Below are positions 43,836-52,328 of a stretch of 54,283 nt of DNA, piece after piece (positions within the stretch are counted from its first letter, which is position 1; the number at the start of each line of letters is the position of its first letter). Origin of the DNA: Planctomycetaceae bacterium (GTDB lineage Bacteria > Planctomycetota > Planctomycetia > Pirellulales > Pirellulaceae). The position numbers were made by a program, and so were the translations under genes. Under the pieces are notes generated by a model that saw nothing but the letters and a program-made list of their open reading frames with translations, ran no database searches and was not told where the DNA came from. The stretch is from assembly GCA_002717145.1 (NCBI GenBank), contig PBCP01000006.1, positions 1 to 54,283 on the forward strand. Direction: 5' to 3'.

Positions 43836-45206
43836 ATGGCTGTTGTTCAAGAAAGACTATTTCCATCTCGCAGAGACGTTTTGCGAATAGGTGGATTGAT
43901 GGGCTTGGGGGTTACCTTGTCTGATATGCTCGGAAAAAGGGCTATCGCGGAAGGTGGCTCGACGTTCGGGAGAGCTAAACAGGTGATTATGTTGTTTCTG
44001 CATGAAGGGCATCCGCAGCAGGAGACATTTGATCCAAAGCCAAATGGGCCGGAAGACGTTCGTGGGCCATTTAAGGCGATTTCCACTGCTGTGCCAGGAA
44101 CGCAGTTCTGTGAATTGCTGCCGGGGCTGGCAACTCATGCAGAAAAACTGGCTATCGTTCGTAGTATGACTCACGCAAACACGAATCATGTGCAAGCGTG
44201 TCTCCCCGCGCAGACAGGACATAAGCACCCGGAATCAGTGAGATCGCGAGGGGACTTTCCACCCAGCGAAACAGATTTTCCGCCGATCGGAGCAGTCGTT
44301 CAGCACCTTCGTCGTAGTCAAAGTAGTTTGCCGGAATGGGTTCGTATCGGACCGTTGATGCGGCGTAGTAATGGCACGACGCTACATGGTCAAACACCTG
44401 GCTTTCTTGGATCGGGGCAAGCGAGTTTTGCGGTCGATCAAAAATTACTTGGCGATAATGTAGAAATTGAAGCACTAAAGAAACCAGCAGGTCTGAATGA
44501 CATTCGTTTAACCGATCGCGCAAATTTGCGGCGTCAGTTCAACCTGCAAACACAAAAACTGCAGGAGTTTGGAGAAACACAGAGGTTATCCCCGTACTTT
44601 GAGAAGGCCGTTGCATTGTTGGCAAGCCGAGAAACGAGAGCGGCTTTTGATTTATCGCAAGAACCCGAGCGTTTGCGAGAGGCTTACGGTGAAACTGAAT
44701 TTGGCCAACGTTGCTTACTTGCACGCCGACTTGCTGAGGCAGGTGTTCCGATGGTCAATGTAAGTTATTGCCATACGCCTTCCGGTTCCTGGGATACGCA
44801 CTCTCAAAATGCTAAGAAAATGAAGGAGAGTCTCGCACCAACACTCGATCAGTCGGTTTCGGCTCTGTTAACCGACCTCGATCAAAGGGGCATGATGGAC
44901 GAAACTTTGGTTGTGATTAATGCCGAGTTTGGACGGACTCCCAAAATCAATAAGAATCAGGGGCGAGACCATTGGCCGTTTGTTTACTCGTTGGTGCTGG
45001 CCGGGGCCGGTGTACAGGGGAGTGCAGTTTATGGCAAATCTGACAAGTCGGCCGCTTATCCGATGGAAAATCCTCGTGACCCGGCTGATATGGCAGCAAC
45101 TATTTATCACTTGCTCGGAGTTAATCCCGAAACGAGAATTTACGATGCCGCGCAGCGGCCGCATTCTTTGGTTGTTGGTAAACCGATTGTTGAGTTACTG
45201 GCGTAA
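43836..45206 (+). CDS. DUF1501 family protein, Tat-exported
   Basis: 456 aa. Tat motif SRRDVLR at residues 11-17, then a glycine-rich hydrophobic stretch. Family blocks: VIMLFLHEGHPQQETFDPKPNGP, where the usual GGPSHID has changed to EGHPQQE; VSYCHTPSGSWDTHSQN, LVVINAEFGRTPKINKNQGRDHWP and GKSDKSAAYPMENPRDPADMAATIY. The change in the first block removes the conserved histidine/aspartate found in the other four copies and is worth noting. It has no DUF1549/DUF1553 neighbour. It is probably co-transcribed with the hydrolase at 41758. The stop overlaps the convergent esterase gene by 12 bp. Confidence 0.88.
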   Translation: MAVVQERLFPSRRDVLRIGGLMGLGVTLSDMLGKRAIAEGGSTFGRAKQVIMLFLHEGHPQQETFDPKPNGPEDVRGPFKAISTAVPGTQFCELLPGLATHAEKLAIVRSMTHANTNHVQACLPAQTGHKHPESVRSRGDFPPSETDFPPIGAVVQHLRRSQSSLPEWVRIGPLMRRSNGTTLHGQTPGFLGSGQASFAVDQKLLGDNVEIEALKKPAGLNDIRLTDRANLRRQFNLQTQKLQEFGETQRLSPYFEKAVALLASRETRAAFDLSQEPERLREAYGETEFGQRCLLARRLAEAGVPMVNVSYCHTPSGSWDTHSQNAKKMKESLAPTLDQSVSALLTDLDQRGMMDETLVVINAEFGRTPKINKNQGRDHWPFVYSLVLAGAGVQGSAVYGKSDKSAAYPMENPRDPADMAATIYHLLGVNPETRIYDAAQRPHSLVVGKPIVELLA

Positions 45207-46862
45207 CTCCAATTCGATGAGTCGAACGTCCATGATGGCTACTTTGGCCTTCTTGATCGGTCGAATATCCAGGCTGTAAACCCCTGGTTCATTGAATGTG
45301 AGTTGGCCAATTGTACGTGGCTTAAAATTCTGAAAGTGCCCAGTATCTTCAACAGTGAATTTAATCGTTTGGTCATTGGAGATGATTGCCACATTGCTAC
45401 CGCCGTGACCTTTGCCGCACCCCTGATGAATGGTTAGGTCATAGGTTCCAGGAGTTTCTACGTAGACCCTCCAGCGGCACCAGTCTTCAGGGTTTACCCA
45501 GTACCCAATCGTGTTTTTATGAGGCTGCGGTTCAAACCGCAGTTTTTCTCCATATGTCTCTGCGAAATGAGCGTTGAGGGTAATCGTGGCCCGTCCCTGT
45601 TGCGCTACAACACTAGGCAATGCTCCGTGAACGGCCGGGTCGAGCAATTCCATAATCACCTCTGCGTTAGGGGCCGTCCCGGCAGGGATATCGATGTTCC
45701 AATGTTCAATTTCCGGTGTGACTTTAAGAGGAGTTTTGTCGGGATCGCCTTTGATATAAGTGAGACCAATACGAGCGTGATAACGAGGTATCGAAATCCT
45801 GCCGTTAACCCGGCTGCTCGTGGAAAGTAACAGGTGATCGTGATGATTTGTGATGTCGGTCGCATCTTTGCCATGTTGGAGGTTGCGAGGTGCTAAGTCC
45901 CTGTTCAAATCGCTGGAAAACAGACGGGCTGCATCATCTGCCAGGGGATGGATCCAGGGTGAATTGTTCCAGCACCCATGCAATCCGAATCGGTAGACGT
46001 GCAGGCGAGACGAGATCCCGTGCTTTGCCAGTGCTTGCCGTGAAGCGCTGTTACGATCCGGCAGGTCATGTTCTCCCAGTAGAAAGTGAATTGGCGGTGT
46101 GTGGGAATTAATGTGGTAGAGGGGAGATGCAAGCTTGTAGGTTGCAGGGGCCTGATCGACGGTTTTGCCAATCCATTTGTTGGAATTAGATAATTCCGGT
46201 TGTTGGCGACTGCGTTCTGCGACTGGACCGGTGAGCAAATCCAGTGGACCTGCCAAAACAATTGCCGATTGTAATGTTGAATTGAAATCGGTGTAGTCTG
46301 TTCCAAGTAGCTCAGGCTTACCCGTCGAAGTCGCCATCAGGCCGACTAGGTGCCCACCCGCAGATCCTCCGATGGCACCGATTCTGCTGGGATCAATGTG
46401 ATAATGCTTGGCCGATTTCCTTAGGAAACGAATGGCTGTGTTGCAATCTTGGATTGCTGCTGGAAAAAGAGCTTCAGTACCAAGGCGGTATTCAACGGCG
46501 GCAGTTATGAAACCGTATTGTGCGAGATAGCGAGCGAGAGGATGGAATTTGTCTTTGCTCCCTTTAAGCCAGCCACCTCCGTGAATGACGAGTATTGCTG
46601 GAGCATTCTTTGCCGTTTCGGGCTGGAAGATATCCATGTGGAGTTGTCGGTCACCTACAGTCGTGTAAACGACGTCCTCATGGATCTGAAGGTTGTCATT
46701 GGTGGAGACTACTTTTGCTGCCGGCTGTTGGATGAGCCCGCGTTGTTTCAACTCTTTGGTGACCTGAGACCGTAATTCCGAGCTTGTTTGTGCCATAGTC
46801 GAACTGATGTTGGCGACGGTGGCAAGCAAAACAAGCAGTAGAATTCGATGATAAGTAGGCAT
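45195..46862 (-). CDS. Secreted alpha/beta hydrolase (BD-FAE/acetyl esterase-like) with C-terminal carbohydrate-binding-like domain
   Basis: 555 aa with signal peptide (residues 1-24, cleavage near TMAQT). GGGAAG lies upstream of the ATG. The hydrolase core has HGGGW at 94-98 (oxyanion hole), nucleophile S167 in GAIGGSAGGH and LLGEHDLPD as the acid region with H near RFGLHGCWN. This is the BD-FAE/hormone-sensitive-lipase-like esterase fold. Residues about 340-555 form added beta structure; the last 90 (WCRWRVYVETPGTYDLTIHQGCGKGHGGSNVAI, then DIRPIKKAKVAIMDVRLIEL) resemble the carbohydrate-binding-like module found behind planctomycete fucosidases and esterases. It should remove acyl groups from polysaccharides. 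Confidence 0.85.
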   Translation of the reverse strand: MPTYHRILLLVLLATVANISSTMAQTSSELRSQVTKELKQRGLIQQPAAKVVSTNDNLQIHEDVVYTTVGDRQLHMDIFQPETAKNAPAILVIHGGGWLKGSKDKFHPLARYLAQYGFITAAVEYRLGTEALFPAAIQDCNTAIRFLRKSAKHYHIDPSRIGAIGGSAGGHLVGLMATSTGKPELLGTDYTDFNSTLQSAIVLAGPLDLLTGPVAERSRQQPELSNSNKWIGKTVDQAPATYKLASPLYHINSHTPPIHFLLGEHDLPDRNSASRQALAKHGISSRLHVYRFGLHGCWNNSPWIHPLADDAARLFSSDLNRDLAPRNLQHGKDATDITNHHDHLLLSTSSRVNGRISIPRYHARIGLTYIKGDPDKTPLKVTPEIEHWNIDIPAGTAPNAEVIMELLDPAVHGALPSVVAQQGRATITLNAHFAETYGEKLRFEPQPHKNTIGYWVNPEDWCRWRVYVETPGTYDLTIHQGCGKGHGGSNVAIISNDQTIKFTVEDTGHFQNFKPRTIGQLTFNEPGVYSLDIRPIKKAKVAIMDVRLIELELRQ

Positions 46863-46955
46863 AGTATCTTCCCGGCAGCGGAGTCGTTATTTCTTAATGA
46901 AGTAAGCTGGTAGTATACTAAAGTTGTAAAGAGATGTGTTTCGGAGAGCTAAAAC

Positions 46956-48302
46956 GTGGAGTGTTTAGTGTTTGGGAAAATGAAACCTGTCGTTTCATCC
47001 TGCATTCTGGTATTTGCTATTGCGGTCGCTCCGTGTGTAGCAGACGAGGGGGAATATGATGCGACGTCTTTAGAGGCGTTGCGTTCCGGAATGCCAGACC
47101 CGGCTATCGTTGAAGCCAGAGATGGGTCCGGGTATTACGTTTATACGACAGGTCACGGTGTTAAAGTTTTTCATTCCACGGACTTGAAGTCATGGGACCT
47201 AATAGGGTCTGTATTTGACCGGCATGTACCGGAATGGGCCGAGGACGCAATTCCGGGGTGCGATGGGATTTGGGCACCCGATATTCGATATTTTAATGGT
47301 CGATATCATCTCTATTACAGTGTTTCCACTTTTGGCAGCCAACGAAGTCTAATCGGTTTGGCAACCACTAAGTCGGTTAACCCAAGCAGCAAAGACTACA
47401 AGTGGGTAGATCAGGGGCTGGTCATAGAGTCGTTTCCGGAAAAAGATGATTTCAATGCGATTGATCCAGCTGTTTTTACAGACAGTACGGGAAAGGCCTA
47501 CCTCTATTGGGGATCCTACTGGTCAGGCATCAAGGGAATAGAGATCAATTCTCAGACTGGTAAGCCTCATGAATCTATGAGGTCAAGCCTTAAATATGAA
47601 GCATTGGCACAACGAACCAGCACAGGCTTTCCTACCAATATTGAAGCACCATATGTTGTTCAACACGGTGATTATTTCTACCTTATGGCGTCATGGGATT
47701 TTTGCTGTGCCGGCACGGATAGTACTTACAAGGTAGTTGTCGGTCGTAGCGAGAGTGCATTAGGGCCGTTCGTGGATCGCAAGGGGCTGTCGATGAATGA
47801 AGGAGGCGGTGAAGTTGTTCTGGCAAGCGATGCACGATGGCGCGGCCCCGGACACAACAGTTTTCTTCAAACTGATAGAGGAGATTTTCTAGTGCACCAT
47901 GTTTACGATAGTGAACAAGTGCGGAAGGGAAGAATTCTTCAGATTCGTAAAGTGAAGTGGACAAGAGATGGCTGGTTTAACGTGGGTAATCCTCTATTAG
48001 ATTCTCAAGCAACTCAGCGAAACAGGAAAACGTTGTCACCTTTGGTGGGATCATGGACCCATGTAGTAAACCAGCGAGATACTTATCACATTTTTTTAGA
48101 GGCCTCTGGGGAGATCTCTGGAACGGCAGGCGAATCCTTTTGGACGCGGGAAGGACGAAAGTTAATAATGAAGTGGGTTGACCCACAAGCACCAAATGGT
48201 GCATGGGTCGATGAAGTGAAATTAAGTCCGAATGGAAAGGCATATTACGGTAAAAACCAAAATGGGACTATCATTGAGGGAACCATGCGGTTCAATAAAT
48301 GA
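46956..48302 (+). CDS. Secreted GH43 arabinanase-like glycoside hydrolase
   Basis: 448 aa from a GTG with GGAG 10 nt upstream; an ATG at 46980 is the alternative and still keeps the signal peptide (cleavage near CVADE). The five-bladed propeller of GH43 carries the three acidic catalytic residues D48 (MPDPAI), D170 (FNAIDPAVF) and E230 (TNIEAPYV). GCDGIWAPDIRYFNGRYHLYYSVSTFG is typical of endo-1,5-alpha-arabinanases. A small C-terminal domain (about 365-448, LSPLVGSWTHVV, ISGTAGESFWTREGRKLIM) is beta-rich and lipocalin/DUF-like. It should cleave arabinan or a related polymer outside the cytoplasm. Confidence 0.9.
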   Translation: MECLVFGKMKPVVSSCILVFAIAVAPCVADEGEYDATSLEALRSGMPDPAIVEARDGSGYYVYTTGHGVKVFHSTDLKSWDLIGSVFDRHVPEWAEDAIPGCDGIWAPDIRYFNGRYHLYYSVSTFGSQRSLIGLATTKSVNPSSKDYKWVDQGLVIESFPEKDDFNAIDPAVFTDSTGKAYLYWGSYWSGIKGIEINSQTGKPHESMRSSLKYEALAQRTSTGFPTNIEAPYVVQHGDYFYLMASWDFCCAGTDSTYKVVVGRSESALGPFVDRKGLSMNEGGGEVVLASDARWRGPGHNSFLQTDRGDFLVHHVYDSEQVRKGRILQIRKVKWTRDGWFNVGNPLLDSQATQRNRKTLSPLVGSWTHVVNQRDTYHIFLEASGEISGTAGESFWTREGRKLIMKWVDPQAPNGAWVDEVKLSPNGKAYYGKNQNGTIIEGTMRFNK

Positions 48303-48329
48303 TGGTGTAGGCGTTTATAGGCGGTAGAG

Positions 48330-49577
48330 ATGGCAATATCTTTTAAGTGTGCAAGTTGCGGCAAGCGATATGAAGTGGGTGACGAGCTTGCCGGGAAAAA
48401 AGGCAAGTGTTCCTGTGGGGCAGTGTTTCAAGTTCCTACGGGTGGCGCGAGCGCACCCCAGCAACCCGCAACTCCAAATCCTCAGGTGCGCCAACAGTCT
48501 GTCGCACCTCAGCAACAACAAGTGCCACAGCAGCCAGCGCCTCAGCCGTCCGGAGCAAATCCATTACAACCTATGACGCCAATGACCCCAGCAGCCGGCC
48601 AGGCACCGGCACCTCAGCCTGGTTTGCCGCAAACTGGCATGCCACAGCAGGGGATGCCAGGTCAGATGCCCATGGGAGGACTGCCACAGCAGGGGATGCC
48701 AGGTCAGATGCCCATGGGAGGCCTGCCTCAGCAGGGGATGCCGGGTCAGATGCCGATGGGAGGGATGCCGCAACAGGGAATGCCTGGTCAAATGCCGATA
48801 GCCGGTAACGCCTACGCTGCCCCTCAGGCGATGGGGATGCAAAGGCCAGCGAGTGGTCCAGTAAATACTGGTATTGCCAGAGCAGCCGGGCACATTCATT
48901 TTTTCAATGCGTTGGTCCTGGGCGGGATTTACGCTTTAGGGTTGTTGTTTGCGGTGTTGCTCGCACTAATAGCGCCCACGAATCCGATGGCCGGTCCGCC
49001 ATCGGGCTTTGTTGAGTTCCTTGGCCGCATTGCGGTAGTTTTCGGCGTGATTTTCATGATTGTCACGTGGCTGGCACCATTGGTTTCGATAACAGCGCAA
49101 TGGATGTTTATTACTGTTCCTAGTCATGCGGGCAAAGTTTTAGGAATCGTTGCTGGAAGTATCTCATCGGTGTGTTATCTCCTTTTTGTGATATTTGCGA
49201 CAACTGGAGACGGGCCATCACCGGCGCTTGCCTACCTCATGCTTTTGGCGCTCATGGGATGGTGGGTGGTTCATCATTTGTCACTATGGAAATGTGCAGC
49301 TGCTTACGGTGACCGGGAAGGTGCTAAATCGGCGATTATTTCCTGTATCGTTTTTCCAGCTGGCGGTATTCTGTTTATTATTCTGGTCGTTATTATCGGT
49401 GCTTTCGCGGATACCGCGTTTAGCATGTCAAACCCCAGGGCATTGTTGTCAGGAGGTGGAGATGCAGCGGCTAAAGGTATCACGATTCTAATCTTGCTGT
49501 ATTTGCTAGCTTACGTGTGTCTAACTACCTTCTTCTACTCGAAGACGATGAATGCGATTCGTACTTGTGTACGATAG
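48330..49577 (+). CDS. Zinc-ribbon membrane protein with Met/Pro/Gln repeat
   Basis: 415 aa. An N-terminal zinc ribbon has C7, C10 and C27, C29 (CASC and CSC; the second pair has one residue between the cysteines). Residues about 35-165 are a low-complexity linker, including four 14-aa repeats of the type LPQQGMPGQMPMGG. Five or six transmembrane helices follow (e.g. ALVLGGIYALGLLFAVLLALIA, IAVVFGVIFMIVTWLAPLVSI, LMLLALMGWWVVHHL, ILFIILVVIIGAFA, ILILLYLLAYVCLTTFFY). The arrangement zinc ribbon-linker-membrane part recurs in planctomycete proteins of unknown role. Start of a run of plus-strand genes to 53867. Confidence 0.78.
   Translation: MAISFKCASCGKRYEVGDELAGKKGKCSCGAVFQVPTGGASAPQQPATPNPQVRQQSVAPQQQQVPQQPAPQPSGANPLQPMTPMTPAAGQAPAPQPGLPQTGMPQQGMPGQMPMGGLPQQGMPGQMPMGGLPQQGMPGQMPMGGMPQQGMPGQMPIAGNAYAAPQAMGMQRPASGPVNTGIARAAGHIHFFNALVLGGIYALGLLFAVLLALIAPTNPMAGPPSGFVEFLGRIAVVFGVIFMIVTWLAPLVSITAQWMFITVPSHAGKVLGIVAGSISSVCYLLFVIFATTGDGPSPALAYLMLLALMGWWVVHHLSLWKCAAAYGDREGAKSAIISCIVFPAGGILFIILVVIIGAFADTAFSMSNPRALLSGGGDAAAKGITILILLYLLAYVCLTTFFYSKTMNAIRTCVR
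48639..48806 (+). repeat. Four tandem 42-bp units coding for a 14-aa Met/Pro/Gln repeat
   Basis: The unit encodes M/L-PQQGMPGQMPMGG. Units two and three are nearly identical in DNA; the fourth has several synonymous changes and ends in MPIAG. It lies in the linker of the zinc-ribbon membrane protein. Confidence 0.85.
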
Positions 49578-49707
49578 TCACTACTGATATCCGATTTTTC
49601 GTCCTCTCCCTTCCTACATTTCGCTACAGCAATCGTCGCGTTGTTTCGGTAGGATAATGCTTGCACATTTTGGGTAACCGTATCGTGACGACCAGGGAGA
49701 TAGATTA

Positions 49708-51129
49708 ATGGCAGGCAGTCTTGGGAAGAATAAGGGGTTTGTAAACTTAAACATCCTACAGGCATTTGGGGCTGCTAATGATAACCTGTTCAAGCAGATC
49801 ATCATGCTGGGGGTCGCTACCGGTGGAATCTGGAGTCTTGAATTAGGGAAGGGGGGCCAGGCCACCATTTCCTTATTGTTCTCTCTGCCGTTTATTCTCT
49901 TCGGTGGTTTTGCTGGCCAATTCTCAGATAAATACAGCAAAAGGAACGTTGTTATTTTCGTAAAGATGTGGGAAGTCATGCTGGCGGCAGTTTGTATTGT
50001 TGCCCTCGCTTCGGGGAATTTCCGACTTTCACTATTCTGTGTCATCATGCTCGGGGTGCAGAGTACTCTATTCTCACCGGTCAAGCTTGGGATCATTCCG
50101 GAGTTGGTCGAATACAAACAAATCACCAATGCGAATGGGACCTTGGGGATGGTCAGCAACATTGCCATCATCCTGGGCACGGCTATTGCGGGGGTTTTTT
50201 CTGACCAGTACAAACCGGCCTTTCTGGGGAATGATCTGCTGTCGCCCGAAGTGTCTGGGGAGGAAAAACTGGCGATTGAGCAAGGGATAGAGCAGGTTGC
50301 CGAAGCGACTTGGCTTTATATTCCGGGGATTACCATTTTGATCCTTGCAGTGATTGGCTTGTACTGTGCCTTTCAGCTACCAAAACTACCGGCGAAGAAC
50401 CCTGATCTCAAACTCAGTTTCAGTTTTCGCGGGTTCTTCGGTGTGTATGTGGAGCAATTCATGGCCAATTTGGGTAAACCGTTACTAGCGGTGACGGGGG
50501 CCTTTTCGGCTTTTTTCATCATTGCGGGAATCGCGTTATTGAACATTTCTGAGTATGCACAGTACCTCCATGTATCGGATACGCTTGCATCGGCACAGGG
50601 AGCGTTTTTGTCAGTTGCCATTGGGATAGGCGGTGTGTTTGTTGGACTAAAAAGTCGCGAGAGTGTGCGGCCTCGGTTCGTTTTAGTGGGCGGCATTGGA
50701 ATGGTCGTGGGTTTTACGATCCTCGGCTTTCTTCCCAGGAACTACTGGCTAGTGGTGGCCGTGCTTTCTATGTCTGGCTTCTTTGCCGGTTTGTACATGA
50801 TACCGCTCCAGTCGCTGTTGCAAATTTTGACGACGGACGAGAACCGCGGACGTTTTATAGGACTGTCCTCGATGTTGACCATGGTCGGCTTTGTCTGCGG
50901 AAACTATCTGTTCAAGTTCGGCAGTAATAATTTTGGCGAACATGCCGCGGCGCGCACCTACTTATTATGTGCCGCCGTAGCAGCCATTATGCTTATTCCA
51001 TTGTCGATGCGATGGGTACCATGGTTCCAGAGAACAATCGATGAAATGGCGGTTCAGGAATTAGAGAATCAAGACAGATCGCAGGATGAAGGTATGGCTA
51101 CACAGCACGCGGGTGATGAATCTTTCTAA
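49708..51129 (+). CDS. MFS transporter, LplT-like
   Basis: 473 aa, about 12 transmembrane helices. AGGGAG lies upstream of the ATG. The N-terminus NLNILQAFGAANDNLFKQIIM and the cytoplasmic loop SPVKLGIIPELVEYKQITNANGTLGM are the signatures of the LplT (lysophospholipid flippase) branch of the major facilitator superfamily, where FSPVKxGIxPELV and 'ANG' are conserved. GFAGQFSDKYSKRN is the usual loop between helices 2 and 3. In many bacteria this transporter is fused with or next to an acyltransferase/acyl-ACP synthetase; none is seen in the window. A role in moving lysophospholipids across the inner membrane is probable but the branch contains other carriers. Confidence 0.82.
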   Translation: MAGSLGKNKGFVNLNILQAFGAANDNLFKQIIMLGVATGGIWSLELGKGGQATISLLFSLPFILFGGFAGQFSDKYSKRNVVIFVKMWEVMLAAVCIVALASGNFRLSLFCVIMLGVQSTLFSPVKLGIIPELVEYKQITNANGTLGMVSNIAIILGTAIAGVFSDQYKPAFLGNDLLSPEVSGEEKLAIEQGIEQVAEATWLYIPGITILILAVIGLYCAFQLPKLPAKNPDLKLSFSFRGFFGVYVEQFMANLGKPLLAVTGAFSAFFIIAGIALLNISEYAQYLHVSDTLASAQGAFLSVAIGIGGVFVGLKSRESVRPRFVLVGGIGMVVGFTILGFLPRNYWLVVAVLSMSGFFAGLYMIPLQSLLQILTTDENRGRFIGLSSMLTMVGFVCGNYLFKFGSNNFGEHAAARTYLLCAAVAAIMLIPLSMRWVPWFQRTIDEMAVQELENQDRSQDEGMATQHAGDESF

Positions 51130-51321
51130 AAAAGATGTTGAATTTGGCATGGTAGAAACGGCCTTCTTTTAGTCTCACTCTCAATTCTTTCTGTCCATGG
51201 AATGGATGTGATGAAAGTGGGCCTGTAGGAAACTGTTTGGTGCAGCCAATCAGATTTTGTAAGATAGGAGGGCTCGGGTTGATAATTCATGAAAAACCAC
51301 AATTGAAAGTGAGACACGAAG

Positions 51322-52008
51322 ATGAGTGACGGCCAGCTTCCTGCAGATGCAGAGAACCCGTATGCCCAGCCAACAATAGCGGAAGTACAGGCGCAGCCGA
51401 CCAGTGTTGACTATACCAATCCGGTCTATCATCAGAGTCAATACGTGATCAGACGTAAGGTTTTTAAGATATTCGGTGCTGCGTTCCATATATACGATTT
51501 ACAGGGGAATCTTGCATTTTATTCGAAGCAAAAGGCCTTCAAACTGAAGGAAGATATCCGGGTTTATGGTGATGTAGAGAGGACCAGTGAATTACTTTGC
51601 ATTAAAGCGAGAGGTATTCTGGATTTCGGGATGACGTACGATGTGATTGATTCGACGACACAACAGGTGGTTGGCTCGCTTCAACGCAAGGCTTGGAAGT
51701 CTTTTCTGCGAGATAGCTGGACCATTTTGGATTTCAATGACCAGGAGGTGGGAACCATCCAGGAGGAAAGTGGAGCGTTGGCGATTTTGCGTCGTTTTAT
51801 CGGCGGTTTCTTTGCGCAGTTGGTGGCTCCTCAAAAGTTCGTTGGTTACATTGGCGACTTCCCAGTTTTAGAATTTTCACAGAATCGCAATCCTTTTGTC
51901 CAGAAAATCCAATTGGATTATGGTCCGGACGTCAATGGATTATTAGACCGTCGACTGGGGATCGCTGCAGCGGCATTGTTGTGTGCCATAGAAGGACGTC
52001 AGAATTAG
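51322..52008 (+). CDS. LURP-one-related (tubby-like fold) protein
   Basis: 228 aa, soluble. About 35 residues at the N-terminus are Pro/Gln/Ala-rich (ENPYAQPTIAEVQAQP), as in planctomycete membrane-associated proteins. The rest is beta-rich: YVIRRKVFKIFGAAFHIYDLQGN, FYSKQKAFKLKEDIRVY, LLCIKARGILDFGMTYDVID, VGSLQRKAWKSFLRDSWTILD. This alternation is typical of the LURP-one-related/phospholipid scramblase-like fold, a closed beta barrel around a central helix (RRLGIAAAALLCAI at the end). The function in bacteria is unknown. It follows the MFS gene by 192 nt, a gap in which nothing else is seen, and precedes the small zinc-ribbon protein by 2 nt. Confidence 0.72.
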   Translation: MSDGQLPADAENPYAQPTIAEVQAQPTSVDYTNPVYHQSQYVIRRKVFKIFGAAFHIYDLQGNLAFYSKQKAFKLKEDIRVYGDVERTSELLCIKARGILDFGMTYDVIDSTTQQVVGSLQRKAWKSFLRDSWTILDFNDQEVGTIQEESGALAILRRFIGGFFAQLVAPQKFVGYIGDFPVLEFSQNRNPFVQKIQLDYGPDVNGLLDRRLGIAAAALLCAIEGRQN

Positions 52009-52010
52009 TA

Positions 52011-52256
52011 ATGGCTTTGATTCAGGTTTCCTGTTCCCATTGCAGCGAGACGTGGGATGTATCGAAAACTAAGAGGGGGGGGCACGTTAATTGCCCAGCC
52101 TGTGGTGTGTTGGTTCCCGTGAAAGGAACCTCTGACTCAAAGCTTTTCTACGGCCTATTAATTCTGGGGGTGCCTCTAACACTAATCGTACTAATTGTCG
52201 GTGGTGCTGTGCTTTTCTTTCTTTACTGGAGTTTTATGCGTCTAATAAACCCATGA
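52011..52256 (+). CDS. Small zinc-ribbon membrane protein, 81 aa
   Basis: The ATG at 52011 lies 2 nt after the previous stop, so translation is probably coupled; a further in-frame start at 51981 inside the previous gene is rejected because it adds a non-conserved tail. The zinc ribbon has C8, C11 and C28, C31 (CSHC, CPAC). One transmembrane helix occupies about 46-70 (FYGLLILGVPLTLIVLIVGGAVLFFLYW). It is the minimal version of the build seen in the gene at 48330. The function is unknown; a membrane-bound metal or partner-binding adaptor is possible. Confidence 0.68.
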   Translation: MALIQVSCSHCSETWDVSKTKRGGHVNCPACGVLVPVKGTSDSKLFYGLLILGVPLTLIVLIVGGAVLFFLYWSFMRLINP

Positions 52257-52328
52257 TGGCTTTCTAGTTTTAGGGGCTGTATCGCTTTGGTGGTATCGGT
52301 AGCGGTAAGTTAAAGTTGAGGTGTTCGA

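Noticed and set aside
48407..48808. 133-codon frame within the repeat linker
   Set aside because: It is a second reading of the 42-bp repeats (Ser/Ala/Asp/Gly-rich) inside a gene with a zinc ribbon and membrane helices.
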